From positions 232,455-296,454 of the forward strand of contig JAQFWX010000015.1 in NCBI GenBank assembly GCA_027605045.1: DNA of 64,000 bases, read 5' to 3'. The notes under the pieces are model-generated. The model was not told the origin of the DNA and ran no database searches. It saw only the letters and a program-made list of their open reading frames with translations. The stretch comes from Phallus indusiatus. Lineage: Eukaryota; Basidiomycota; Agaricomycetes; Phallales; Phallaceae. The position numbers and the translations under genes are program-made. Positions 28,595 to 39,231 of the stretch are shown here, piece by piece (within the stretch, counting starts at the first letter, position 1; every line of letters begins with the position of its first letter).

Positions 28595-31503
28595 CTAAAG
28601 CTTCGCCTGAGATTTCGACGTAAATTTCACTAGCTTTTCCAGCTCGAAGTACTTCTTGTATTGTTCTAGAGATTGGGGGTTGGCTACTGTTCCACTTGGT
28701 TTGAGGATGTGGCCAGAGACGATCTGTTTAACGGCTATTTCGATTTTCTAAAGATACCAGAAGGCTCGTCAAAGCTACTAAAATAATTACCGAGTACTAA
28801 CTTACCTTATTATTGATAGTATACTGTGCAAAACGACATGAGATTTTTTAGCACATGTTTTCTTTAATTGTCTACGTACCGGAATTTCCGATACCTCAAA
28901 TATATATTTCGGTTCATGCCGCTTACTTAGGGCTGTACGAATGATATGGCGTATTTCTTCCTCAAGCTGCCGGGTCAACTTGCATCCTGGTCGCAGCTTT
29001 ACAAACAAAAGGACCCGTTCATCTGAATCGTGAATCCGACGCTGCCCAATGCACAAGCTGTCATCAATTTTGTCGGAAAATTGCTCTAGAGCAGCATATA
29101 TTTCTCCAGATCCGAAACGGACGCCGCTGGGATTTAGGACACCATCGCTGCGCAATTCAAGTATATATTGAGTTTTCTTGGGTTGCTAAGACTGAGGAAC
29201 GCACCTTCTTCCTAAAATCCGAATACCTTTGGTTACGGGATTGACAACCATGAAATCGCCGTGCGTCCATACGCCAGGATATTTCTCAAAGTATGCCGAC
29301 TTGAGCTTCTTCCCATCCTTGTCTCCCCAGAAATAAAGGGGCAAAGAGGGATGAACGCGGGTACAAACGAGCTCGCCAGGAGTGAAAGTATTTTCGATGT
29401 TTTTGCCTTCCGAATCAAATACCTCCACCTTCATTCCTAGAGACTTTCCTTGCATTTCTATAACGAGAGCCTGTCAATACGATTCGGAAAGAGGAAAATA
29501 TTGAAGAGTCACCTCCTTCATAAATAGGCAAACTTGGTACACAAGTAATAACTATTGAAAACGATGTCAAAGGGAGAAAGAAAACAAGAAGAAAAAAAAC
29601 TTACAAGCTGCACATATATCTGTACCCCCGGACGTAACGGCTAAATAAACATGCTTAGGGAACACCTCGTACACCCAGCGAAACATCGGTGGCGTCAAAA
29701 CAGCCCCTGTTGAGAATAAAACCCGGAAAGAGTGAAACGGTGCTACATCCACTATCGAACAACAATCCAGATTCAAAATCAAGGAACCGAGTTGAATACA
29801 CAAACGATACTGACATGGTTTGACCCCTGAGCCTTGCAATTCTCCAAGAAATCGAGGCCCAATGCCCAAAACTGTAACTCTATTGCAAGTTTAAGCTTGG
29901 CCTTATAGTTGGTTCATTTGGATGCCAACTCACCCTTGATCGCTAATCATCTTGAGAAAAGCCGGTAAACTAGGATGAAACGGCGACCCGTCATACAATA
30001 AGATCCGGCATGTGTGTAATGCTCCGATTTCTGAGACCAACACAAATGTTAGCCCGACATGTGAAACAAGTAGAATTATTCCAGTTGAACGTACGCGAAG
30101 CGAACATCATCCAGCTAGCCTGGTTAATAAAATAAAGCCTCGTCATTGTGGGTAACGACGGGTCAAATATTATAAGGCATACCGTTGTATACTGTAACAG
30201 GCTAACGAAAATCGGCTATGCTTTCATAAAAATTTTGATCCCCTCTTACCAGTCGTCCTCTGTGGCATCAAATGCAAAAGTCCATTCTTTGATTTTTTGA
30301 ATCAAAGTCCCCTTCGTAGAGTATTATTATTATAAGTTAATGGCTCTTGAATGTTAATATATATGTGTACAAACTCACTCCGGCCGAATGCACGATACAC
30401 TTGGGAGGACCTGTTGTTCCCGACGAAAATAATATCCACAGAGGGTGATTGAAAGGCAATTGCTCGAAAACTAGTTCTCCAGCTCCATTGGCCAGGAATT
30501 CATCTAAATTTACGCTATTTCCGGGTAAAATCTTGAATATGATATGATCTTCAGTTATGTCGTTGATTTACCTAAATGGGATGGTACGCCCCTTGGGATA
30601 TGTATTCGTTACCGAACTGGGGAAGAGTATAACCCTCGCTAAGCCATACTTAGAAGCCAACTCTCTTGAAACATGTTCAATCTTTTGGAGCAAATCGACG
30701 CGTTTTCCAGCATAAAGTACTTCCGTATCAGTGAATAATAATTTCGGCGTAATTTGTCGATAGCGATCGAGAATTCCGGGAACACCCATATCTGGGGCGG
30801 TCGTGGAATACAGAGCCCCAACTACCGCGCAAGCCAGAGCAAGAACAACCGCATTGATGGAATTTGTGGTGATTGCTGCAAAAATTGAACACGTTGGCAA
30901 AAAAGATGTGAGAACAAAGGACCATGTCCTTACCGGCGACCCTATCCAGAGGTTTGATTCCATAATATCTCAAGCCGTTGCTCATGGTACGAACCATTGA
31001 TTTGAGTTGACGACGGGTGTAGTGACTGACCGAACCGGTTTCTCTGATGGCGGTAATAGCGATAGCTTCGTCATTGCGATGGAGGAGGTTTTCGGCATAG
31101 TTTAGTTTCACATCAGGAAAGAACTCTATAGACCCGTCATCCCTTTTACGAACCACCTTTATAAACTCAGTTCAGTACACCCAGCCTTCATTTCTTTGAT
31201 GATCTGTCGCTCACTTCTCGAGGAGGCGCAACTGATGTTATACCGATAAACTCCCACAAGTCCCTCCAGAACTCCCAATCTTCGGTTGAGTATTTGTGTA
31301 GATCATGATAGTCATCTTTGTTATAGATTCACACACATTATTGAGTGCCAGTGACTCTGAATCGGATGCGGAGTTATAGACGTACTCAGTGAAAGTCCGT
31401 GTTTCCTATTGATAAACCGCCTGAAGTTCTCTACGCGAGTGAATCGACCATTATTGGCAGGTTTCCAGAGGATCTCGGGCTGATCTTCATAGCGAGTCAT
31501 CAT
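28595..31503 (-). CDS. AACS: acetoacetyl-CoA synthetase (acyl-adenylate-forming enzyme)
   Basis: Activates acetoacetate with ATP and CoA to acetoacetyl-CoA, feeding ketone-body carbon into sterol and lipid synthesis in the cytosol. An estimated 670–700 residues over a dozen or so exons. The N-terminal ACAS-type region is visible: [24 protein letters not shown] and [26 protein letters not shown] follows. The AMP-binding loop is [19 protein letters not shown]. Later motifs are [20 protein letters not shown] and [20 protein letters not shown]. The C-terminal lid carries the catalytic lysine in [15 protein letters not shown]. The order [27 protein letters not shown] fits acetoacetyl-CoA synthetase better than acetyl-CoA synthetase. 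The stop is TAG at 28595–28597. The start is taken as [10 protein letters not shown] at 31503; an in-frame ATG at 31530 would add nine residues. It is divergent from the lactonase-like gene. Confidence 0.92.
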
Positions 31504-32262
31504 GGAGGAGGCGAAAAAGTTACAGCACACTGTTGTGCGTTCTCACGAACATAATACCGCTAAAAGAGTCATATAGGCCACCACTATCGCCCATAATTCG
31601 GGCCGACGATCATTGTGTGTGTCAACGTGCAATCAATGCAAACGACGCAGAGAGTACTCGGAGCAAAGCAAAGTCGACGAACAGTGCGCTGGCACAATGG
31701 CACGGCGCACGGCGGTGATCAAGATATCAATAACTTGCGAATCAATATATGATGTATGAGAACATTGATACTTGAAAACTGCGCGAACATGAAAAGTCCT
31801 AATCAATGTGCACTTAGACCAAGACTGATACTATCATCATAGTTATACGAACGCGACGTTGTCTGCAGTACTGTTGGCTGAGCAGGAAAAGGCTTAATCA
31901 GCGGCACGCTCTGTGGCGTTTCAACTTTCGAGCTGACATTCATGCCCGCATCTTCATCCCAAGAGATTGATTTCAGGGTGTCTTGAGTTCAGCCTATGCT
32001 TGTGTTTGTATTAACTTATACTAATGAATCCGAGGCTAATAGACCTTGCTCACAAATGACTCAAATTACAGCAGCCTAGTACAGGCCGGTCTTGATCTAA
32101 TGTGTGCGTTTTTCACATGATTTATAATTGGCCCTTGAACCTCTTTCTAAAGTCACATGTAGAAAGACCTGAGGAGCCTGAGCACGGTCCGTGGGGGCGA
32201 TCCTGTGTCTATGATTCAAAAGCAAAATCGATTTAGCCGTCACCGTTCCTCATCTCTCAGAC
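31504..32262. promoter_or_regulatory. divergent intergenic/promoter region
   Basis: About 760 bp between the start codons of acetoacetyl-CoA synthetase (−) and the metallo-beta-lactamase-fold gene (+). It must hold both promoters. No coding frame or clear operator is visible. Confidence 0.5.
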
Positions 32263-33242
32263 ATGTCCACCATCACGACTCCGAGTCTTCCGTCTCCAAG
32301 TCTTGACCAGGCCTACATGGTCGTCTCCGCCCTCGAAGCTGGTCAGATAGAGATACCAGTCGCCCGTTATCTAGATGGCGCATCCGAGTCAGAACGAATA
32401 TTAGTCCCAACTCTGTCTTTTCTTTTGACGCATTCGAAAACTGGCGCAAAAGTGGTTTTTGATTTGGGTCTCAGGAAGAACATTGAGACTTTTCCGCCCG
32501 CCGCTCAGCGAATGATCAGAGATGTCATGCCAGTTCAGGTAGAGCAGGATGTAGCACAATCTCTTGTTCAAGGCGGAGTAAACCCCGAAGAAGTACAATA
32601 TGTCGTTTTAAGTCATTTGCATTTTGACCAGTATGTCTATGAATTATCTCTTTAATGGTCGGTGGTTCAGCTTTTGTGTTATCAATATATAGCATCGGTG
32701 ACGCATCGTGGTTTCCAAAGTCAACTTTCATCGTTGGCGAGGCAGCTCGTAATATATTGCAGAACTCTTATCCTCAGAATCCCACATCTCGTTTTTTCGA
32801 AACTTCAATTCCAACCGATGGACGGACACGGTTTTTGAACGAATCCGATTTCACAACGTCAATAGCAGAGTTTCCTCGAGCTTGGGACCTCTTCAACGAC
32901 GGGTCCCTATTCATCGTCGACGCGCCTGGCCATTTGGACGGACATTTGAATATCTTGGCTCGAAATTCCTCTACAGGAGGTTGGATCCTTCTAGCAGGCG
33001 ATACCTGTCATCATCTCAAGTTGTTTGAGGATGGCAAGTTTTCATGTCAAGAAAACGAGAAGGGTGAAACCGTCACCCGCGCTCATGCGGACAAAGGTGC
33101 CGCCGAGTTACACCTCGAACGCGTAAAGCGACTGCGGAGGTTGAAAGAAGTGCTTGTTCTGATCGCGCATGATTATAAGTGGTACGGAGAGAACAAAGGT
33201 GGGAAATGTTATTTACCGGGAAATATAAGCCCCAGAGCATGA
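32263..33242 (+). CDS. metallo-beta-lactamase-fold hydrolase, N-acyl homoserine lactonase-like
   Basis: Two exons (32263–32630, 32693–33242) give 305 codons plus stop. The zinc motif HLHFDHIGD (His118, His120, Asp122, His123) is split by the intron inside the last histidine codon. Further metal ligands appear in GHLDGHLN, LLAGDTCH and IAHDYKWY. No signal peptide or membrane segment, so it is probably cytosolic. The pattern with an Asp after the second His and a GHLDGH ligand resembles AHL lactonases of the AttM/AiiA type and their fungal homologues, which open lactone rings. The true substrate cannot be read from sequence; a lactone or other cyclic ester is a fair guess. All metal ligands seem intact. 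Confidence 0.88.
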
Positions 33243-33556
33243 TTATCCCGATGTATGAAAGTTTCGTGAATTGTATAAGTATCGCTATTTTTTATGTATA
33301 TTCGTTCTCGCTGAAAGCGATGTCTCCCTTTTCAATCTGAAGAACATTAGGTACAGATTTAACATCGGTGCACTTCAACAGCCCTAAGCTTTCAAAACAG
33401 AATATGGAAATGAAATGATGTTGTCGTAGTATCGTAAAGCATCACTTCGGTTAAGAGTTTTATTACTGATTGATTGATATCGTTCAAAGTACAAAATGTG
33501 ATATGAATCGTAGAAACCTTGGGAATATGGTAATAAGAATATATGTATTTATGCTC
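33243..33556. other. short intergenic region between convergent genes
   Basis: About 310 AT-rich bases between two stops on opposite strands, serving as 3' region for both. Nothing else seen. Confidence 0.5.
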
Positions 33557-34625
33557 TCAAACATTTTGCTGCTCCGGCTTGTCATCTCGGATATGCAACG
33601 AAACAGGTTGCTTCACAAGCCGTGGATCTTCATTCAATTCTTGCCTCTCTCGTCTCAGCTCTTTCTTTGACCACCTAATCGTGGTATTCGTGCAAACGAT
33701 AGCCCAAAGCCAGGGAAGGCCATATCCAACACCGATTGCTATATCGTCCGTTGTCGTCCAGCTCACCACGATAAACGCTGCACCTGCAATCGTCCCAGTA
33801 GCCCCCCAAAACATAGATAGATCGCGAAGAAGCTTTCTCATAATCGCGGAAGCTTCATACCGGGCACGCCACTCCTTTCGGAACTCTAAGCCTCCATGGC
33901 CGTCTACGGCGATGATGTCTTCTACTAGCGTAAACGTACCCGGCGGAAGTGGTTCGTTGGCTGGCAAAGAGGAAACGCGGAAAGGAACCCGGATGCGAAG
34001 TTCGAAAAGACCTGTTAAGAATAGAGGGAAACACGCAGTAATCATGACAACAGGGAGCGCCATAGACACAACTGGCGGTGATGCTGGATTGCTAAAAACA
34101 AAAAAAAAAGGATTAACCATCACTTGACGGAGAAGGAAGGGGACAGGGAAACACGTATGCTTACAGTGATGATCCAATAACTAGTGGAACGAAAAACGCG
34201 AAGAGTATCAAGCCTAAAATAATCCTGTAAATGTATCGTAAGATTATAAAATGACAAACTAAGCTTCAAGCAAATACGTACTGCGAAGCGTCAACGCCCC
34301 ATCTCCCGGCGCCGATAGGTCTCCATCGTGCGCTCGTTTTCGCTAACCAAAGATACCACATCCTCATGCCGAACCTATATCCAGAAAACGTACCCACTAT
34401 CGAGGTGATGATAGCAAGGTTGGTGGTGATCGACAAGTGTGTGCCCCATCTGAGGGCAAAAAACAAGATGAGTGGCAAAATGCCCGCTTCGATGAAAAAG
34501 AGAACGAAGAAGACTGCAATCTTCTTATGCCGCCTTGGGGTATGTAAAGTATAATTGAGTGGCGGCAAACATTTTTCTTCATTATGCGTGGTTTCTAGAG
34601 ATGAAGACATTGATTCGACAGCCAT
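33557..34625 (-). CDS. multispan membrane protein, unrecognised family
   Basis: Three exons on the minus strand (34625–34282, 34224–34165, 34091–33557) give 312 codons plus stop. Seen: a short polar N-terminus, then helices at IAVFFVLFFIEAGILPLILF and SITTNLAIITSIVGTFSGY, a conserved-looking FGMRMWYLWL segment, and IILGLILFAFFVPLVIGSSL encoded by the 60-nt middle exon. VVSMALPVVMITACFPLFLT, a polar loop of about 60 residues, and two more helices follow (MFWGATGTIAGAAFIVVSW, GVGYGLPWLWAIVC). The C-terminus is charged and cytosolic-looking. I do not recognise a named transporter or receptor family. An alternative start is the second Met six codons in. Dense plus-strand frames over it are shadows. 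Confidence 0.85.
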
Positions 34626-34797
34626 AGTGGAGGAATATCGACTTTATGGAAGATTTGAACTGTGTATGTCATACTTAAGTTATTTTTTTTTGATATGAGC
34701 GAAAATTGACGTCATACTATGGTGGATTCGGCTGCGTCGGAAGTAAAACGTTAGGCGCTAGGAGCCTCTTACTCCAATGCAAGGTCCTCTTGGATTC
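34626..34797. promoter_or_regulatory. promoter region of the 34625 gene
   Basis: Upstream flank of the minus-strand membrane protein. Contains a T-rich run near 34681. No distinct element recognised. Confidence 0.35.
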
Positions 34798-35454
34798 GTC
34801 CTACGTCTCCCCCAGCAAAGTTTAGGCGCTCGGGACTAAATCGGGTAACAAATTTCCGCGCGTGTCGTTTAACCAATCAGACGCGTCCAAAGTTTTCCTT
34901 GCTCGATGATCGCCCTCCACTTATACGTTATATTAACAATAAATTATATTAATGTTATGGTGTGATGGATCAATGGCGTGTATTAAGGCTGTGCTTTGGG
35001 TTGCTGCTGGGTTCGATTCCTCGGCGTATCGGTTTTTTTCTCGCCTCCGGATGGTGAATTGGATGCTTCTTCAGTTAAGATCCCCCTACAAATTTCATCG
35101 CAACCGAATTCAATATTGAGTCGAACCTTCTACTTTTAAACTATTGATCTACAGCAATCAAGGGTTCTCCTGCAAGGCTTAGGTTCTCTTCAACTCTGTA
35201 TTTGTTCTAACTGATACTCTAACTCCTTACTGGAGGAAATATTACAGTTATGCTTTGTAGAACAAGTCTCCCTTGCTTTTTGTTTAATTATAAATCATAT
35301 TCTCTTAAAATAATTCCTCGCCATCTATGTAACTTCCCCATGTTCGTGACGAGTTCCCTACTCGTTGTCCACCACGAGAGCAGTGGTGCTGCCGCGTGAG
35401 AACATTTAGTCTCGCTTAGGTAAGGCGCTTAAACTTTGCTGGGGGAGACCTAGG
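34798..35454. repeat. inverted-repeat-bounded element with tRNA-like sequence (MITE or SINE-like)
   Basis: The core gtctcccccagcaaagttta at about 34805–34824 recurs inverted at about 35429–35448. The match extends on both sides (about 34798–34840 and 35404–35454), with one substitution in the core and a short indel next to it. That makes a roughly 650-bp unit with terminal inverted arms. Inside, 34960–35035 has a box-A-like TGGATCAATGG, a box-B GGGTTCGATTCC and a following T-run, as in tRNA-derived Pol III units. The interior has no protein-coding capacity. The arms may be those of a non-autonomous DNA transposon; no clear target-site duplication was found. Confidence 0.5.
34961..35038 (+). 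ncRNA. tRNA-like Pol III unit (degenerate)
   Basis: Box A TGGATCAATGG is followed about 40 nt later by box B GGGTTCGATTCC and a terminal T-stretch. A poor acceptor-like pairing with many G·T pairs can be drawn around it. The D and anticodon arms do not fold cleanly, so I do not call a functional tRNA. It is more likely a SINE head or tRNA pseudogene. Confidence 0.3.
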
Positions 35455-35690
35455 GGATCTTCTTGGCTAGCCTCGCTCAGCGCTCAGTTTGAAACTGTTT
35501 AACTGACCTGAATTTACAAGTGCGCTGGCGACAATCTATCGTTATTAAGACATTTTATAAAGGATTAAACTAATAGACCGACAATTCCACTGAAGCACAT
35601 ATAACTAATTTAGGACCAAAAAATTCTGTTTCAGAGTGTATGTGGATAATAAGTCATTAAGAAAACATGAAAGTTGCTATCGTATCTTTT
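35455..35690. other. AT-rich spacer
   Basis: Non-coding spacer between the inverted-repeat element and the 3' end of the next minus-strand gene. Confidence 0.4.
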
Positions 35691-36304
35691 TTAATGCTGA
35701 ATTTTGAGTAATGCACTAACAACCTGTGCATACGTCAGCGGCCTTGGACTGGTGGTATTACTATCGTCACCGTGGGAGCACGTTGAAGTACGCTGTGAAT
35801 GCGGTGAATGAGAGAGATGAGCCGGAGTGGTGAATGAATATGCCGATAATGGAGGAAAGGAAAATGAGGACTCCACACTTGTCGCAGGGCTAGGAGGTAA
35901 CTCTTGTTCTACCTCCAAGTTCACGGTGTCTATTGACATGTCGTCGAACTGTTCGTCGTCTGAATTCTCAAAAACCGCCAAAGCGATTTCTTCTGCTATT
36001 CCGAAGACGTCGAACGTTTCTCCTTGCCCATGGAGACTTGTAAAGTCTTCAATTTGACCAAGAGTGCCGGTTTTGAAGTCATAATTGAATGGGAGAAACA
36101 TCAAAGAATCGGGTTGTGATCCTATATTATAACAGTCAATCACACAAATATAAACACAGTTCGTATACGACCTTGATGATATTTTGAAATGACATCTGAG
36201 TAGCTTCCGCAGTTGAAGAAGCGATGGTTGAATGGGTGAGCATAAATGTCCAGCGATGAAATTTCAATCGAAGAGATGTCGAGCGAAGACGTATAAGAAT
36301 GCAT
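35691..36304 (-). CDS. unrecognised acidic Ser/Thr-rich protein
   Basis: Two exons (36304–36172, 36121–35691) give 187 codons plus stop. The 50-nt GT–AG intron joins the frame at YHQ|GSQPDSL. The N-terminus repeats short SSLDI/SSIEI blocks. The centre is acidic (FENSDDEQFDDMSID). The C-terminal third is Ser/Thr/Pro-rich, ending in a conserved-looking TYAQVVSALLKIQH. No membrane segment, signal peptide or known domain. The acidic, Ser-rich composition would suit an activation or interaction domain, so a role in regulation is possible but not shown. It lies downstream, on the same strand, of another Ser/Thr-rich protein gene with the same two-exon layout. Confidence 0.75.
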
Positions 36305-37464
36305 GATGAAGATAAACGGATATGGTAAATAGTAATGTCAAATGTCAAGCACTAGTTGGATACGAACTGAATATATCAGCATCCTTCGATTGTCATTGAT
36401 TGCTTTCATATTTTTGGTACATGAAGGCGAACAAAAGAACCTAGGCCTGAAGTAAAACTTGCCGGGACGTCTTGTACGAGACAAAGGATTACTACACATC
36501 TCTGTGAAATGAATACTCAGAAACAAAGAAGTCAATGACAAAGCCCACTCCACGCTTCCGTCACGCGCGACAAAATGATGCAATCAATCGATAACCGGCG
36601 ACGATCAACCGAGTCAAGAGTTACTTTGTAGTTACCACCTACTAGTCATCGACGATGACTAGTAGGTTCATTGCAATGAACCCGCTTGTAAAATCATAAT
36701 CTAATCTCCCCAAGCCAACTTGCAGTCTGTCTTATAAGTATTGTTTGTTTGGATTGTTTCGCTGTCCTGGTTTTCACGGTCATTCAGTACCTAATGCTCT
36801 ATAATAACTAATGACCTAACGCCGACCTCATGTTGAGGAAGGAAGAGGTTATTTTTGAAATAAGAGTCAAAGTTTTAGCATTTCCCCTCGGGGGCGCCTC
36901 GTCTTCTAAACCACCCTCACAAAGTAGGTCTGACCGCTACTTTGGCCTTAGACTATTTTTAACATCCTAAGTCAAAATTTCAGTACTCAGTTTCTTTTTT
37001 TTTGGGAACGTGTTTGAATGCAGATCGAGAATAATTACGCGTTTTGAGGATTCAAAGCAAAACCCAGCAAAAAAAAAAAAAAATAAGTGACGATATACAT
37101 TTTTTTATCATCTACGACGTTCAATAGAAATGCAAGTTGAGTAAGAAATCGATTTTATCTTTATTTGGTGAAAACCGTATCTTGATTATATTCGATCTTT
37201 CAGATATAAGTCAGCTTGAAGCACGCATAATTATGTACGTTGACCAAGGCTAGGACAGGAATTTGGGACAACAAAGAAGCGATCTTCAATATTACAACAA
37301 CACCGAGGATAAAGATATATGTATGCATTATTTATGTATTGAATAGCGCCGCGGTAGATGTGATAATTATATCTACGTGACATAATACACCGCCCTCCAC
37401 GACCAAATCGTGAGTGAGGCGTAGTTCATGTATGATACATTGATGTGGCATCGGTGCAACGCTG
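36305..37464. other. intergenic region with paired palindromes
   Basis: About 1.2 kb between two minus-strand genes. It contains the perfect palindromes at 36638–36682 described separately, poly-T and poly-A runs near 36995 and 37070, and otherwise AT-rich non-coding sequence. Confidence 0.5.
36638..36682. repeat. two adjacent perfect palindromes
   Basis: Positions 36638–36666 read cctactagtcatc, gac, gatgactagtagg: 13-bp perfect arms around 3 nt. Overlapping its last two bases, 36665–36682 (ggttcattgcaatgaacc) is an 18-bp perfect palindrome. Both could extrude as cruciforms or bind dimeric factors. They lie about 335 bp upstream of the ATG at 36304. Confidence 0.8.
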
Positions 37465-38523
37465 TCAAAGGGAAAAAAGTATGCTTTGTAGAGGGTCCTG
37501 AGCATAATCCACGGGTGAAGGATCACCCACGTTCCGAAGAGGGGTTGACGAGGTGCAGCCGAGTAACTGATGGAAAGTGAATTCAGCCTTCCTCACAGGT
37601 CGGGGATGATGAATTGACGAGTTTGTGGAATAGCGCAGTAAACGGTCATTGGGCGCAGATGTTGAGAAAACCGGATGGTCATTTATCAATGATGGCGAAA
37701 ACAGAGGCGACTTGCCCAAGTCTCTGGAGATCTGTTCGTGGTTTTGTGCGAGCCATTGGGCACGTGCATGCTTTTGTTGTGTTTGAGGATCGACGTTATG
37801 TGGAGTGTAGATGGGTAGTTGATAATCTAAATCTTCGACGTAAGGGAATGAGTTGTTCGCATATTCTTCTTGCCAGTTGAATCCCGAATCGACAGGAAAA
37901 CCGCAGGTTGGTTCTGATAACTGGGAAGGGGAATCAAGTGCGTAGGGGCTGGTTTCAGAAGTCGAGTCCCATGTCAGACCAGGATTAGTGTCGGATACAA
38001 TCGGGCTGATAGGGCTGACCAGGTCATCAGCCAATCTTGAGTTCTGCTCGGCGCGATGTATGTCTGCGAATACCTCCTCTAACCATTGAATTTCTTTAGG
38101 CCCTGCTCCCGTGGTTTCGAGGTAAGACTGCATGGTAGCAGCAGTGGAAGGAACCCGCTCATCAATAGTTGTAGTCGCGAAGGATTTGACGTCGGTAGTT
38201 CCATCCGAGATTGGTTGGTGGAGGGCATCGTTCTTCACAAAGCGGTCGGCAACAGAAGCGGCGAAAATGAGGTACTTGAGCGTATCAGGAGGGAATATCG
38301 CATTTAATAACGCGAAGCCTAGAAGGACACGTTAACACCTGATCTGGAGAAGTAGTAGTTCTCTTTTACCATTCGTGGCTGAATGTTCACGAGCTCGAAT
38401 CAACGCTGAGCTAAGAATGTTGAGAGCATTGATGGCAACACCTAGTGTTCGTGCTTGGCCAACTTCTTGACCATAGATGGAACTGTCAGAGGGGCTGTTG
38501 GAGAAGGACACGCCAGAGGACAT
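37465..38523 (-). CDS. unrecognised Ser/Thr-rich protein with helical N-terminal region
   Basis: Two exons (38523–38370, 38318–37465) give 335 codons plus stop. The intron (AATG|gtaaaa to ccttctag) joins ATN|GFALLNAIFPP. Residues 20–90 (LGVAINALNILSSALIRARE, PPDTLKYLIFAASVADRFVK) look like an amphipathic, partly hydrophobic helical domain. The rest is polar, Ser/Pro/Asp-rich and acidic, with a conserved-looking C-terminus (FTFHQLLGC). No signal peptide. The helical block faintly resembles a cyclin-like fold, but I have no motif to support it, so I leave it unassigned. It shares the same strand, a single phase-1 intron and composition with the next gene downstream. Confidence 0.75.
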
Positions 38524-39231
38524 TGAAAAGCTTGTAGAACGATGCAGTGATGGTTAAGCAGTGGGGGCGATATTGCGTGTCAAAGAGCTTTATATATCTT
38601 CCCATATTTAACAAGAATCCCTGCATGGACCAGAAGAAATCTATCGCGTCGCAAAGAATTTGACCACACCACAATGGATTTTGTCCATGGCCCTACAAAG
38701 GTCGACTAAGCCGTCCACGAAGCTTCTATCGGGGCCCTTGTGATGAGAAACAACGCTTCGATAGCGTTCCATAATTGAAGAATAACTTTTGAGAATGCGT
38801 CCTTAAAAGTAGGAACAAGAGAGACAAAGCAACAGACAATTGAAGTAGACCGTCGGTCCACAAAAGATGCTGTGTGGGTGTACGTGTACTTGTGGATCCC
38901 CGTGTACTTTTGTGGACACAAGGCTGCCTTTCGCCTTTTTCCGGGTTGCCTCAGTTGCCTCACCTGTTTCGGACTGTGTACCCAACGGTGATTCTTCGAC
39001 ACTGACTATTATTATTGGTACTCCCTCAACATTTCGGCGCCATGTGGACGTCAAACCAACGATATTCGTATTATGGCTTTGTCCTCTAGTAAGCCGTCGA
39101 TTCGATCACCTCGCAACGGAACCAAATATTCTGGAAGTACATTTCTTCAGAAACCGTTGTTCCTCTATTAGAGAATTTAGCTGCAGTCTCAATGAGCTCA
39201 TTATCTGTACAAACTTCTCACTTTATCTGCC
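38524..39231. other. intergenic promoter region
   Basis: Divergent region between the minus-strand Ser/Thr-rich gene and the sedolisin. Frames of 83–122 codons on both strands overlap each other in a Thr/Val-rich repeat-like patch (38867–39000) and have no splice partners or family signal. Confidence 0.45.

Noticed and set aside
33543..34127. 194-codon plus-strand frame
   Set aside because: Shadow of the minus-strand multispan membrane protein, which has coherent introns and helices.
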